Source of the DNA: DAIOFH01 sp036745875 | GTDB taxonomy: Bacteria > Planctomycetota > SZUA-567 | DNA: 28,181 nt | Assembly (NCBI GenBank): GCA_036745875.1 | Contig: DAIOFH010000042.1 | Coordinates: forward strand, 1 to 28,181 | Reading direction: 5' to 3' | Shown: in pieces, positions 7,595-15,493 of the stretch | Layout: each line of letters begins with the position of its first letter | Numbering within the stretch: the stretch's first letter is position 1 | Notes under the pieces: model-generated | The model's database searches: none | Seen by the model: only the letters and a program-made list of their open reading frames with translations | What the model was told of the DNA's origin: nothing | Program-made: the position numbers and the translations under genes

Positions 7595-9598
7595 CTACAA
7601 CTTCCATATCAACAAAAGGACCAGTACCACCGCCATATACAATAAATACGTCTGTACCTGCCCCGTTTGCATCAGCCGCACCTTTGATGCAATCGCTGCC
7701 ACCAGGCGGAACAGCCGGGCATAGCCGACCGCCCTTTCCACCGGGGGCGGCGACGAGACAAAGGAACTTTTTCCGGGGAACAATCCGGCCGGATGCTCCG
7801 ACTTCTCCTCTATGGGAGAGAGGGCCTGGAAAGTTTTGGATAGCGGCCGCACGAAGGAGGTCGCAGTATATTGCATGCTGCTTCCGGGATTCGCGTAACC
7901 GCAGTCCCACGTCGGAGCTTGTTCAACCTTTTTGCCGATAGACACAACCCGCCGTATGAGCCACGAAATTGCGATGACGGCAAACAGCAACAGCGTCCCC
8001 TTCGCAGCTCCGGCCAGATATCCCATGGGATTTTTCAGAGCCCACATTTCCATGTCTTCGAATCGGAACCCGGACGGCTGCCAGTTCCTGACCATCTTGT
8101 CGACTGTCGGCCTGATCAGGCCAAGCGCCTCTTGAGAGAAGACAGCCATCGCCAGGCAGGCAGCGGCGAGGACAAAAGGCGGGATTATCCAAGAGCGACG
8201 TTCTTTCGTCGCCAGTTTCGGCAAGGCCTGCCGGGGCGTCCCCAAGAAGATAAAGCCGAATCCCTTCGCCAAGGCCGCTGCGGCAACGCCGCCGGTAAGC
8301 GCCACGACCGCAATGGCGACAAACACCAGCACAATCGCGGAGGCGGGAATTCCCGGGCTGACCGCGGTGTCAAAGGCGGCCAGCAACAGCAGGAACTCGC
8401 CAATAAAGCCGTTCAACGGCGGTATTGCCGCCGCGCCGAGGCCGCCGATGAGGAACAGGCAACCGGTCAGCGGCAGATAATGGATCAGGCCGCCCAAACG
8501 GTCGAACATCCGCGTGCCGCTGCGCGACATGACATTCCCGGCCGCGAGGAACAGGAGCGTCTTGGAAAACGAATGGTTGGCGAGGTGCAGAATGGCCGCG
8601 GAAAAGCCGAGAAGCGACAGGACGGGATGGTCGATACTTGATCCAAGCAGGCCAAAGCCGATGCCTGTGGCGGCAAGCCCGTAATTTTCCACCGACGACC
8701 AAGCCAGGAATCGTGAAATGTCCTTCGCCCCAAGGGAGCGAAGCGCGCCGGAACAGGCTCCCGCCAGCCCGGCAAGGGTCAGGACAAAGCTCCACCACAA
8801 GGGCGGCGTAGTCCCGGCCGCCAGAATGTCCAGGGTGCGGAGAATGCCGTACATGCCCATGCCGCCCACCGCGCCGGAAAGAAGCGCCCCGACCTGCGGC
8901 GGCGACTGGGGGTAGCTCTCGGTATACCAGGCATGGAAGGGGAAAAGCCCCGCCTTGCCGCCGAATCCGGCGCAGGCAAGCACAAAGACGACCGACGCCG
9001 AAAGACCGCCGGCGCCCAGGGTTGAGAAATCAAGGGAATCGCCGCCCACACCGAGGAGCGCGAACATGGCGAGAAGGCAGGCGGCCGAAAGGTGGCCAGC
9101 CGTCAGGTATACCCAGCCGCCTTTGCGCGCTGCGTCCCTTTGGTCATTTTCGACAAGCAGAAACGATGTCACGGTCATCACTTCCCAGGCAAAGAGGAAG
9201 AGGAAGGCGTTGCGGCTGATGAGGACGAGGAGAATGGAAGCCAGGGTAAGGTTGAAAAACAACCAGTGTTCGCGCGGCCTGTTCTGGGCGTAGTTTCCGG
9301 CATTTTGCTTAAGGGCGTACAGGCCTGCCATGGCGGCGGCGGCGAAGGTGGGCACAAGGAAACAGGCGGTCAGCCCGTCGATGCCGACATTAAGGCTGGC
9401 GAAAGGGACGTTCCAGCTTTGTACCAACGACTCGTACCGTCTTTCAAGAAGGCACAGCGCTGCGCCATAGACGACGAGCGCGCAGCCGAACACGCAGCCG
9501 CATACCCCGACAAGACGGGCGATTTTGTCTTTTCGCACCGCCAGTCCGCCAAGGCCGCCGATCACGAGAACGACAAGCGCCCAACTCAACCAGTACAC
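7595..9598 (-). CDS. hyfB: Hydrogenase-4 subunit B-like antiporter subunit
   Basis: A 667-aa NuoL-type membrane protein, matching the length of HyfB. The start is GTG at 9598 with a GGGAGG ribosome site 7 bases ahead. Conserved pump residues are visible: FAWEVMTVTSFLLV (TM5 Glu), GFGGKAGLFPFHAW (TM7 Lys), RFLAWSSVENYG, and HLANHSFSKTLLFLAAGN. The C-terminal tail WDCGYANPGSSMQYTATSFV is the HyfB/HycC signature. It is the first gene of the hyfBCEFG operon and is preceded by a strong promoter-like sequence. The hyfA, hyfD, hyfH and hyfI counterparts of the E. coli operon are all missing around it. Confidence 0.93.
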   Translation of the reverse strand: MYWLSWALVVLVIGGLGGLAVRKDKIARLVGVCGCVFGCALVVYGAALCLLERRYESLVQSWNVPFASLNVGIDGLTACFLVPTFAAAAMAGLYALKQNAGNYAQNRPREHWLFFNLTLASILLVLISRNAFLFLFAWEVMTVTSFLLVENDQRDAARKGGWVYLTAGHLSAACLLAMFALLGVGGDSLDFSTLGAGGLSASVVFVLACAGFGGKAGLFPFHAWYTESYPQSPPQVGALLSGAVGGMGMYGILRTLDILAAGTTPPLWWSFVLTLAGLAGACSGALRSLGAKDISRFLAWSSVENYGLAATGIGFGLLGSSIDHPVLSLLGFSAAILHLANHSFSKTLLFLAAGNVMSRSGTRMFDRLGGLIHYLPLTGCLFLIGGLGAAAIPPLNGFIGEFLLLLAAFDTAVSPGIPASAIVLVFVAIAVVALTGGVAAAALAKGFGFIFLGTPRQALPKLATKERRSWIIPPFVLAAACLAMAVFSQEALGLIRPTVDKMVRNWQPSGFRFEDMEMWALKNPMGYLAGAAKGTLLLFAVIAISWLIRRVVSIGKKVEQAPTWDCGYANPGSSMQYTATSFVRPLSKTFQALSPIEEKSEHPAGLFPGKSSFVSSPPPVERAVGYARLFRLVAAIASKVRLMQTGQVQTYLLYMAVVLVLLLIWKL

Positions 9599-9649
9599 GT
9601 ATCGCCTCCCAAAAAACGGACAAAACTCCCCTGACTCGTAAAGAGGCGG

Positions 9650-9678
9650 ATTCTACTCCTTTTTCTGCCGCATGTTAA
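9650..9678 (-). promoter_or_regulatory. Sigma-70-type promoter for the hyf operon
   Basis: Read on the minus strand, TTAACA (9678-9673; 5 of 6 to consensus) is followed after 17 nt by TAGAAT (9655-9650; 5 of 6). Transcription would begin near 9643, giving a leader of about 45 nt before the GTG of hyfB. It lies just downstream of the chemoreceptor terminator, so the operon is independently expressed. Confidence 0.6.
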
Positions 9679-9693
9679 ATGGAAAGTGGCAAA

Positions 9694-9769
9694 AAAAATA
9701 AATTGCGCTTTTTCCCCTGCACTGATGTTTTCAAAATAGGCGAAGGGGAGTGAATCAGAAAAAGCGCAA
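9694..9769 (-). terminator. Terminator of the chemoreceptor gene
   Basis: A perfect 12-bp inverted repeat (TTGCGCTTTTTC at 9703-9714, GAAAAAGCGCAA at 9758-9769) with a long, partly self-complementary 43-nt loop. On the minus strand the stem is followed by TTTATTTTTTTT, a good uridine tract. It lies 23 bases after the chemoreceptor stop codon, and separates that gene from the hyf promoter. Confidence 0.75.
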
Positions 9770-9791
9770 AATGCCGCCTCCCATTTTCTAT

Positions 9792-11804
9792 TTACGGCTC
9801 GCTCCGACGGCGGGCGGGCAACCGGGAATCGTCATCCTTTTCGATGGTTCTGAGGAACCGCATCAACGACTCGGCGAGGTTGCGCATACGCTCCGAGGAT
9901 TCAGTGTTTTCAACCGACCGCTTGGCGTTCATGACCGCCACTTCGCGGGCCTGGTTCAGTCCTTCCAGTATTTGCGACAGCGCGGACAATTGCTCGTCCG
10001 AGTACTGTTTGACCTCGCGCATGTAGGAGACCGTTTTATCCAGGGATTTCTCGATATCCACCAGGGATTCGGAGGTCTTGTCGCCCATTTCCACGCCGCG
10101 CCTGGCGTTTTCCGTCGCTTCCCCCAGCATCGCCCCCGTCTCCGACGCCGAGGCAGTTGTGTGGCGCGCCAGCCGCCGCACCTCTTCCGCCACGACGTTG
10201 AAGCCCTTGCCGCGCCAACCGGCACGGGCCGCCTCGATCGCAGCATTCAGCGAAAGGAGGTTGGTTTGAAAAGCGATGTCGTCGATGGTTTTCAAAATTA
10301 CCGATATTTTCCGCGCCGAATCGGAAATGTCCGCGACAACCCCGTTCATGTCGGCCATATCGGTGTTGCCGCGCCGTGCATTATCGCTCGCCTCCCGGAG
10401 GAGGGCGTTTGCCGACTCGACAATCTGCACATTGGTGCTTGCCTTGTCGAAAATAAGACTGGTGGTGGAAGCCAGTTCGTCAAATACGCTGCTCTGCTCC
10501 TCCGAGCCGGCGGAAAGGTCGTGGCTCGATTCGCTGACATGCTCGGAAAGATGGTTGAGTTCGTTTACGGTGGATTTTATCTGGCGGAAAACCTCTGCCA
10601 TGTCCCGGAAGTTCCGGTTCGCCTCCTCCTCGCGCAGCGACAACGTCGTCGCCATATCGTTCAGTGAGCGGACCAGCTGCCCGCTTTCCTTTTGCCGCGG
10701 CACTTCCAGGCGCCTGCCGTAGTTGCCGTCCCTCACCGACTGGGCGAACTCGCTTGCCTTTCTGAGCGGCGTGACGATCCGCCTGACGGCAACGAGTATG
10801 ATCAGAATGACGACAATCGTGGAAGCGACCAGGATCATGGCCTGCACCAGTATATGGCGGTAAATCGGAGCCATGAACAGCGGTTCGATCATCACGGTCA
10901 GTATGTACCAGCCGGTGGTGCTCATCGGAGTATACGTCAGGAGAACCCAATTATTGTCGTCCATTTTCGGGGAGCGGAGCCGGATGGAGCCCTTTTCCCC
11001 TTTGGAGAGATCCTGGCGAAAGCTTCCCCACACAGCCCTTGCCGCGGGATCGGAGGGGATATTTTCCGGGGCAAAAAGGTTGACTTTATCAACGACCAGC
11101 TTATTGTCCTCCGTCGCGATAAAAACGCCGTCGGCGCTGATTATCGAGCAATAGCCGTAGTCCGCCATCTGGCCGGGGATGTCGGCTATGAAGGCTTGCA
11201 GCCATTCTATCCCGACGTCGATGCCAATGACCCCTCCGAAATCCCTCTGGATTTTGAAGGGGATGGAAAACGTGGTCATAAGGGTATTGCCTGCGCCGTC
11301 GTCAAAATACGGCATGCTCCAGTGGCTTTTGTGGGTCTGTCTGGGAACGGTGAACCATTCGTTCTTGGGGTCTCCGGCGATCGTGTAGTCGTAACTGATT
11401 GACGACCGTTCAAACCTGCCGTCCTTGTCGCGCGAAATGTAGGGCGCGTAAAGGCGTGTCTCGGGAAAACGTTTGTATTCGTCGTAAATTACCGCACCGC
11501 CGTAGATTGCATCGCTGCTGTTATAGACGTACTCGAGGATGGAATAGATTTCATCCTCGTCCATGAACGGCGCACCGGTAAAATTTATGGAAAGGGCGTT
11601 GCCGATACGGTCAATTTGCTGGAACCTGAGGTCGATCTCGGCAGCCATGTGGCGGGCAAGAAGATCCATCGACTCCCTGGCGTTCGAAAAGGCGAAAGAT
11701 CGGGTGGACATGAAATTATAGGTCCCCACCACCAGGCTCATCAGCACCAGAGGAATGGAGACAAAGAGTATGATCTGCTTTCTGAATGACATTTCCGTTC
11801 CCAT
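9792..11804 (-). CDS. Methyl-accepting chemotaxis protein with dCache sensor
   Basis: A 670-aa transmembrane chemoreceptor. A helix at 10-30 is followed by a periplasmic double-Cache-type sensor (about 35-310, with the typical NEWF..HWSMPYFDD and GGVIGIDVGIEWL segments). A second helix lies at 318-340, then a HAMP domain (341-395) and a cytoplasmic signalling domain. The signalling tip reads DIAFQTNLLSLNAAIEAARAG, then WRGKGFNVVAEEVRRLA. The conserved glutamate after ARAG is replaced by Trp530, an unusual change in an otherwise invariant hairpin. An alternative start at 11792 (MSFRKQ) is possible; ribosome sites are weak at both. The ligand is unknown. It implies a CheA/CheW system elsewhere. 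The gene is monocistronic, with its own terminator. Confidence 0.93.
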   Translation of the reverse strand: MGTEMSFRKQIILFVSIPLVLMSLVVGTYNFMSTRSFAFSNARESMDLLARHMAAEIDLRFQQIDRIGNALSINFTGAPFMDEDEIYSILEYVYNSSDAIYGGAVIYDEYKRFPETRLYAPYISRDKDGRFERSSISYDYTIAGDPKNEWFTVPRQTHKSHWSMPYFDDGAGNTLMTTFSIPFKIQRDFGGVIGIDVGIEWLQAFIADIPGQMADYGYCSIISADGVFIATEDNKLVVDKVNLFAPENIPSDPAARAVWGSFRQDLSKGEKGSIRLRSPKMDDNNWVLLTYTPMSTTGWYILTVMIEPLFMAPIYRHILVQAMILVASTIVVILIILVAVRRIVTPLRKASEFAQSVRDGNYGRRLEVPRQKESGQLVRSLNDMATTLSLREEEANRNFRDMAEVFRQIKSTVNELNHLSEHVSESSHDLSAGSEEQSSVFDELASTTSLIFDKASTNVQIVESANALLREASDNARRGNTDMADMNGVVADISDSARKISVILKTIDDIAFQTNLLSLNAAIEAARAGWRGKGFNVVAEEVRRLARHTTASASETGAMLGEATENARRGVEMGDKTSESLVDIEKSLDKTVSYMREVKQYSDEQLSALSQILEGLNQAREVAVMNAKRSVENTESSERMRNLAESLMRFLRTIEKDDDSRLPARRRSEP

Positions 11805-11915
11805 ACATGATTCAGTTCAAGAGAGATGTCGCGGCAACGGGTCTCCGTGTAACCCTCTATACAGCATACAGTATAAATCATAAGGATACGGTGCATTTCT
11901 GCAACATTGCATGGG

Positions 11916-11954
11916 AAAAAGCTCCGGCCCTCCCCTCGCGGGAAGGACCGGAGC
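11916..11954 (-). terminator. Terminator of the PG-binding lipoprotein gene
   Basis: A G/C-rich hairpin pairs GCTCCGG-CC (from 11921) with GGACCGGAGC (to 11954), with an inner CCC/GGG stem. On the minus strand it is directly followed by TTTTT (11920-11916). It lies 60 bases beyond the stop at 12014 and upstream of the chemoreceptor leader. Confidence 0.85.
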
Positions 11955-12013
11955 CTTCTCGAACTCAATTTCTCTCTGGTGCGTTCCAGACTAACGGAGG
12001 CGCTTCTTTGCCG

Positions 12014-12619
12014 TCACTTCAATCGGGTGGTTGACATGCCCGCCGGGACAAAGGCCTGGAGGTGTTGCCAGGTGACCCTGCCGACAATGCCGTCAGCCTT
12101 GATCCCTTGGCTGCGCTGGAATGCGCTGATGGCGGCTATGCTCTGACGGCCGATCTTGCCGTCGATGTTGCCGTTATAGAAGCCGGCTTCCCGGAGCGCG
12201 GCCTGGACGGTGCGGGCCGGAACCGGAACGCGAATGTGATTGCCGGAAGAGGAGGTACGGGCCGGGGCGGAAACCTGCGGGCTGTAGAGAACCTGCTCAC
12301 GGTTCATCCTGGCAAGTTCCTCAAGCTGCTGGCGCTTCGACATCGCGGCGTAGTCTTCCTCGATGGAAATGCTGTCGATGGATGCCACGGGCGCGGCGGC
12401 GGGAACCTGCTGGACGACAACAGGGGGATTGTTCCGCAGGGACGCCATTTCGGAACTCATGCCCATCATTTTTCCGTCAAGGTCCATTTGCATTTCGTCC
12501 ATGCGTTCGGCAAGACGTTTTTCACGCTCGCAGGCAGAACGTTGCGTTTCGCAACCGGAAAAGACGGTCAAGGAAACCGCGCCACAGACCAAAACGGCCA
12601 CCAGACGAAAAGCTCTCAT
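12014..12619 (-). CDS. Lipoprotein with C-terminal peptidoglycan-binding domain
   Basis: A 201-aa predicted lipoprotein. A signal peptide ends in FSGC (Cys23 as lipidation site). Residues 28-65 are charged and Met/Glu-rich, probably a short coiled coil (REKRLAERMDEMQMDLD). A Pro/Ala/Val-rich linker follows. Residues about 135-195 form a PG_binding_1 domain (VQAALREAGFYNGNIDGKIG, then AISAFQRSQGIKADGIVG and VTWQHL), the three-helix fold that binds peptidoglycan. The ATG at 12619 follows a near-perfect AGGAGGTG ribosome site. No catalytic domain is present, so it probably tethers the outer membrane to the wall or helps envelope morphology. It has its own terminator and a long upstream region with dyads. 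Confidence 0.88.
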   Translation of the reverse strand: MRAFRLVAVLVCGAVSLTVFSGCETQRSACEREKRLAERMDEMQMDLDGKMMGMSSEMASLRNNPPVVVQQVPAAAPVASIDSISIEEDYAAMSKRQQLEELARMNREQVLYSPQVSAPARTSSSGNHIRVPVPARTVQAALREAGFYNGNIDGKIGRQSIAAISAFQRSQGIKADGIVGRVTWQHLQAFVPAGMSTTRLK

Positions 12620-12789
12620 TAGACACCTCCTAAAGTTTTATCAAACCCTTGAAATCCCCGTAGATACGGAACGATATAAAACATTGGCATTGCGCGCCAC
12701 AAACACTCATTACCCGGCTTATCGACCGCTTTGCCGGAAATGGTGCAGTAATTTTTAAAATATTTCGTAATTTATCCCATTGCCGCTTT

Positions 12790-12841
12790 ATTTTACCATA
12801 CATCTTTATATAGTCCAACACCGAATACATTCGCTGTATTC
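12790..12841 (-). promoter_or_regulatory. Candidate promoter with flanking dyad operator
   Basis: On the minus strand, TTGGAC (12818-12813) and TAAAAT (12795-12790) are 17 nt apart. Just upstream lies a perfect 7-bp inverted repeat, GAATACA-TTCGC-TGTATTC (12823-12841). Such an arrangement suits an activator or repressor site for the PG-binding lipoprotein gene. The predicted leader would be long (about 165 nt); another weaker promoter closer to the gene cannot be excluded. Confidence 0.4.
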
Positions 12842-12921
12842 ACACTTCCCCGAGGGAATGGCATACTGACTGTTTCTATTTTCCGGATTTCGTTGTCGCC
12901 TTTCAAAAAAAATTGATTTTT

Positions 12922-12951
12922 TTTTTATCAGAACCTGGATTCTGATAAAAA
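12922..12951. repeat. Perfect 12-bp inverted repeat
   Basis: TTTTTATCAGAA (12922-12933) and TTCTGATAAAAA (12940-12951) flank the 6-nt loop CCTGGA. No T-tract follows the stem directly on either strand, and the ureohydrolase gene already has a terminator at 12973-13007. An operator or a structured RNA element is as likely as a second terminator. Confidence 0.55.
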
Positions 12952-12972
12952 CACGTCCTTATAGATGTACCA

Positions 12973-13007
12973 TAAAAAAAACCGCCTCCCCGAAAAGGAG
13001 GCGGTTT
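12973..13007 (-). terminator. Terminator of the ureohydrolase-family gene
   Basis: A perfect 11-bp stem (AAACCGCCTCC at 12979-12989 with GGAGGCGGTTT at 12997-13007) and a 7-nt loop. Its minus-strand 3' side runs into TTTTTTTT. It lies 26 bases after the stop at 13033. A textbook intrinsic terminator. Confidence 0.93.
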
Positions 13008-13032
13008 ACTATTGTTGTCTGGCACTCTTTTA

Positions 13033-13932
13033 CTAAGGCTTCGCAAGCATCTTGCCGCTGGCCTGAATGTAGTTCATGACCTTGTACAACAGTCGGGCAG
13101 CCGCGAGGTCGGACTGGATGCCGCCTTCGACCGGGCAGAGTTCCGTGATGTCGATGGCTGCGATGCGGCGGCGTGAGGCGACCTTCTTGAGAAGGCGCAG
13201 GAGCTGCCACCAGCGCAACCCGCCCGGTTCGGGCGCGCCCACGGCGGGGGCGACCGACGGGTCGAGGCCGGTCATGTCGATGGACAGATAAACGGGGCTG
13301 CGGAGTTCGTCAATCACCGAATCCTGCCAGCTTTCATCGTCCGAGCGGTCGATGTCGGCCATGAAGAAAGTCTCGACCGTGATCGAGCTGTCCATGATGC
13401 GCTCAAAGCCGTCGCGGGAAAGGGAACGGACGCCGACCTGGCAAATGGCGGGCGCGTTTTTCAGCTCAAGAACGCGGCGCATCACGGTGTGGTGCGTTTC
13501 CTCGTCGTCGTCTGCGTCGTCAAGGTCGGCATTCGAGTCGATATGCAGAACCGACAACTCGGGTGAACGTTCCAGAAGCGCGTTGATGCCCCACAGGGAG
13601 ACGGTGCCGTCGCCGCCGAGGATGACCGGAACCGCGGTCGCGTCCAGCGCGGCGAAAATGTTTTCCTTGACCCATGTTTCCAGCTGACCCGGATCCTGGG
13701 GAGCGAGTTCAGGAGCAATGGTATGGACGCCGACCATATCCACCAGGGACAAACCTGTTTCTTCGTCATAGTCTTCGATCAGACTGGACGCGTCCATGAT
13801 TTTCCTGGGCGCACCGGCCTGGCCGCGAATATAGCTCGCGGTGGCGTCATGAGGGGCGGGAATAAGGGAGAAATACGCTTCTGCCAGATCGGAACTTTCA
13901 TATCCGAGGAAATGCGCCTCTGCCTCTGCCAT
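13033..13932 (-). CDS. Ureohydrolase (arginase/agmatinase) family protein with degenerate metal site
   Basis: A 299-aa protein of the arginase/agmatinase fold. The family binds two Mn ions through GGDHS, DxHxD and SxDxD motifs. Here they read GGDGT (106-110), DSNAD (132-136) and SIDMT (217-221). Three of the six usual ligands are changed (His to Gly109, His to Asn134, Asp to Thr221), while Asp132, Asp136 and Asp219 remain. Other family features are kept: HHTVMRR (147-153), CQVGVRS, and LDP..APAVGAPEPGG with its conserved glutamate. The start has an AGGAG ribosome site. Classical amidino hydrolysis looks unlikely; it may use one metal, act on another substrate, or be a binding or regulatory protein. 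It stands alone, with its own terminator and no polyamine genes beside it. Confidence 0.87.
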   Translation of the reverse strand: MAEAEAHFLGYESSDLAEAYFSLIPAPHDATASYIRGQAGAPRKIMDASSLIEDYDEETGLSLVDMVGVHTIAPELAPQDPGQLETWVKENIFAALDATAVPVILGGDGTVSLWGINALLERSPELSVLHIDSNADLDDADDDEETHHTVMRRVLELKNAPAICQVGVRSLSRDGFERIMDSSITVETFFMADIDRSDDESWQDSVIDELRSPVYLSIDMTGLDPSVAPAVGAPEPGGLRWWQLLRLLKKVASRRRIAAIDITELCPVEGGIQSDLAAARLLYKVMNYIQASGKMLAKP

Positions 13933-14117
13933 AATCTACTCCTGTACTTAAAAAATGTCAATCCCGGCGGGAACGAGTGCAAAATGACTGAAGAAACAGC
14001 TAAAAATACACACTTCCCGAAGGGCGGCGCCGCAATACGGCGTCCTGGTAAAATAACACAACTCTTTTATTTTCAGTATATTACAAAACAAAAAATCAAC
14101 ATCTGCCATACAGAAAC

Positions 14118-14246
14118 AAAAAAATAACCTTGGCATGACCGCTTTCCGTCATGCCGGCTTGAAGTAGGGTTTTAATCATATGAGGAAAGGATTTGCCGCG
14201 CAAGGGGAATATCAAAAAATTATTTCCCTAACTATCGGATTGCCAA
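14118..14246 (-). ncRNA. Possible small RNA or leader with terminator-like hairpin
   Basis: On the minus strand, TTGGCA (14246-14241) and AATAAT (14224-14219) are 16 nt apart and resemble a promoter. About 60 nt downstream is a perfect 8-bp hairpin (GGCATGAC/GTCATGCC, 14132-14155), followed after 7 nt by a run of seven T (14124-14118). No gene ends upstream of this hairpin. It may terminate a transcript of about 95 nt, or attenuate the ureohydrolase gene about 190 nt downstream. The gap between stem and T-run weakens the case. Confidence 0.3.
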
Positions 14247-14362
14247 GCCATGCTCGACTTAAGCGGGCAAGGCCACCGCGATCAACGACGCCAACCTGCA
14301 CCGCGGCCCGTCACGCGCAATCACGCGCTCCAAGACCCAACATTTTTTCTAGACGTATTCGA

Positions 14363-14390
14363 TTGATGCACTCCATGTTTTTATTATAAT
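14363..14390 (+). promoter_or_regulatory. Sigma-70-type promoter for the permease gene
   Basis: TTGATG (14363-14368) and a perfect TATAAT (14385-14390) are 16 nt apart. The predicted leader is about 80 nt before the start at 14478. Confidence 0.65.
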
Positions 14391-14477
14391 CGTGTAAGAT
14401 CCATTAACTTTTGAAAAACGCGAACACTCGCGCGGCGAAATCGATTATGACAACCGAACAACTGCAAGGCGAACCGA

Positions 14478-15491
14478 ATGCGTAATAAAATCATCGTCGC
14501 GCTGCTGTCCTTCCTGGCGGCCATAGTGCTCGCCATCATCCTCAACCTGACCAGAGACATCTTTGTCCCGCTCATCATCGCCTGGTTCCTCGCGCAGATT
14601 TCCCAGCCCATCCTATCACTCGGCAAGCGCATGCGTTTTCCCCATATCGCCAAGGTCCTGCTCGTTTTCGCTGTGATCTTCGTCGTCTTCCTCCTGGGGA
14701 TCAACCTCTTCACCTCCCAGGTGCGGGAAGCGGAAACCGTCTTCGCCGCCTATTCCCCGAAATTGAACGACCTGGTCAACATGGTGTTTGGAACACTGCA
14801 AATCCCCCTGGAATCATTCTCCATAATTGCAATCCTCAAACGCTATCTCGCGGATATTTCCGGTCAGGTCATCAATATTTCCACCCAGTTCGTCCTCACC
14901 CTTGTTTTCCTCATGTTCATGCTGCTGGAGCTGCCGGACTGGGACGGCAAACTCGATGCCGCCTTCCCCGGCGCGGGTTCAACCACGATCCGTTCGATCC
15001 TCGGCTCCATCTCCCGCCAGACCAGCAATTATCTCGGCACCTTGGTCATTATCAGTTTCATCACCGGCCTGTGCGTCTGGATTTTCCTGTACTTCATGGG
15101 GGTCGAGTTGGCGGCGTTCTGGGGGATACTCGCCTTTATCCTGAACTTCATCCCCAACATCGGCTCCGTCATCGCGACGATTCCGCCGGTATTGATGGCG
15201 TTATTGCAGTTCAGCCCAAGTTACGGTCCGGCAATCGTGACCCTGATCGTGCTCGGCTCCATCCAGATGGTGACGGGAAACATCCTCGGCCCCAAGCTGC
15301 TCGGCGACAGCCTCGGCCTGAGCCCTGTGGTTGTCATGATTTCGTTGTTGCTGTGGGGGTTGATCCTCGGCATCCCCGGCGCAATTCTCTCGGTGCCGAT
15401 CGCCTCGATCATCAAAATCATTTGTGAAAACATTCCCGCCCTCAGGCCGCTCGCGGTCATCATGGGCACAAAGCCGCCACCATCGGATTAA
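14478..15491 (+). CDS. AI-2E (PerM/TqsA) family permease
   Basis: A 337-aa polytopic membrane protein of the AI-2E transporter (formerly UPF0118) family. About eight hydrophobic segments are visible: two at the N-terminus, one near residue 60, then a soluble stretch (75-135), and five in the C-terminal half. Typical family motifs are FILNFIPNIGSVIATIPPV and GPKLLGDSLGLSPVVVM followed by LILGIPGAILSVPIA. Members are linked to autoinducer-2 efflux (TqsA), sodium/proton exchange or unknown export, so the substrate cannot be assigned. The ribosome site is weak (AAGGCG). It is monocistronic, converging on copA-copZ, with a dispersed repeat hairpin between. Confidence 0.9.
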   Translation: MRNKIIVALLSFLAAIVLAIILNLTRDIFVPLIIAWFLAQISQPILSLGKRMRFPHIAKVLLVFAVIFVVFLLGINLFTSQVREAETVFAAYSPKLNDLVNMVFGTLQIPLESFSIIAILKRYLADISGQVINISTQFVLTLVFLMFMLLELPDWDGKLDAAFPGAGSTTIRSILGSISRQTSNYLGTLVIISFITGLCVWIFLYFMGVELAAFWGILAFILNFIPNIGSVIATIPPVLMALLQFSPSYGPAIVTLIVLGSIQMVTGNILGPKLLGDSLGLSPVVVMISLLLWGLILGIPGAILSVPIASIIKIICENIPALRPLAVIMGTKPPPSD

Positions 15492-15493
15492 AT

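Larger units (their letters stand above)
12620..12972. other. Gene-free AT-rich spacer with two dyads
   Basis: No convincing coding sequence is present; one 66-codon open frame on the minus strand (12830-12630) has no ribosome site and no recognisable family. The stretch holds a candidate promoter and operator for the lipoprotein gene (12790-12841) and a second, longer dyad (12922-12951). It is more AT-rich than the flanking genes. Confidence 0.6.
13933..14477. other. Gene-free spacer between divergent genes
   Basis: A 545-base stretch between the ureohydrolase gene (minus) and the permease gene (plus). A 69-codon plus-strand frame (14180-14389) has biased, low-information content and no relative I recognise. 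Supported elements are the permease promoter (14363-14390), and a minus-strand hairpin with a promoter-like sequence that may define a small RNA or leader (14118-14246). Confidence 0.6.

Noticed and set aside
7795..7830. CTCCTCTATGGGAGAGAG, similar to a REP-like hairpin
   Set aside because: It lies inside hyfB in frame and encodes part of the cytoplasmic C-terminal region; no sign of a separate element.
9687..9709. TGGCA...TTGC as a sigma-54 promoter near the hyf operon
   Set aside because: The GG to GC spacing is 15 rather than 10 bases, and it points away from hyfB; the segment belongs to the chemoreceptor terminator region.
12630..12830. Small minus-strand frame of 66 codons
   Set aside because: It overlaps the upstream regulatory region of the lipoprotein gene and has no ribosome site or family features.
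14180..14389. Small plus-strand frame of 69 codons
   Set aside because: Arg/Pro/Thr-biased, no recognisable family, and it runs through the predicted promoter of the permease gene.
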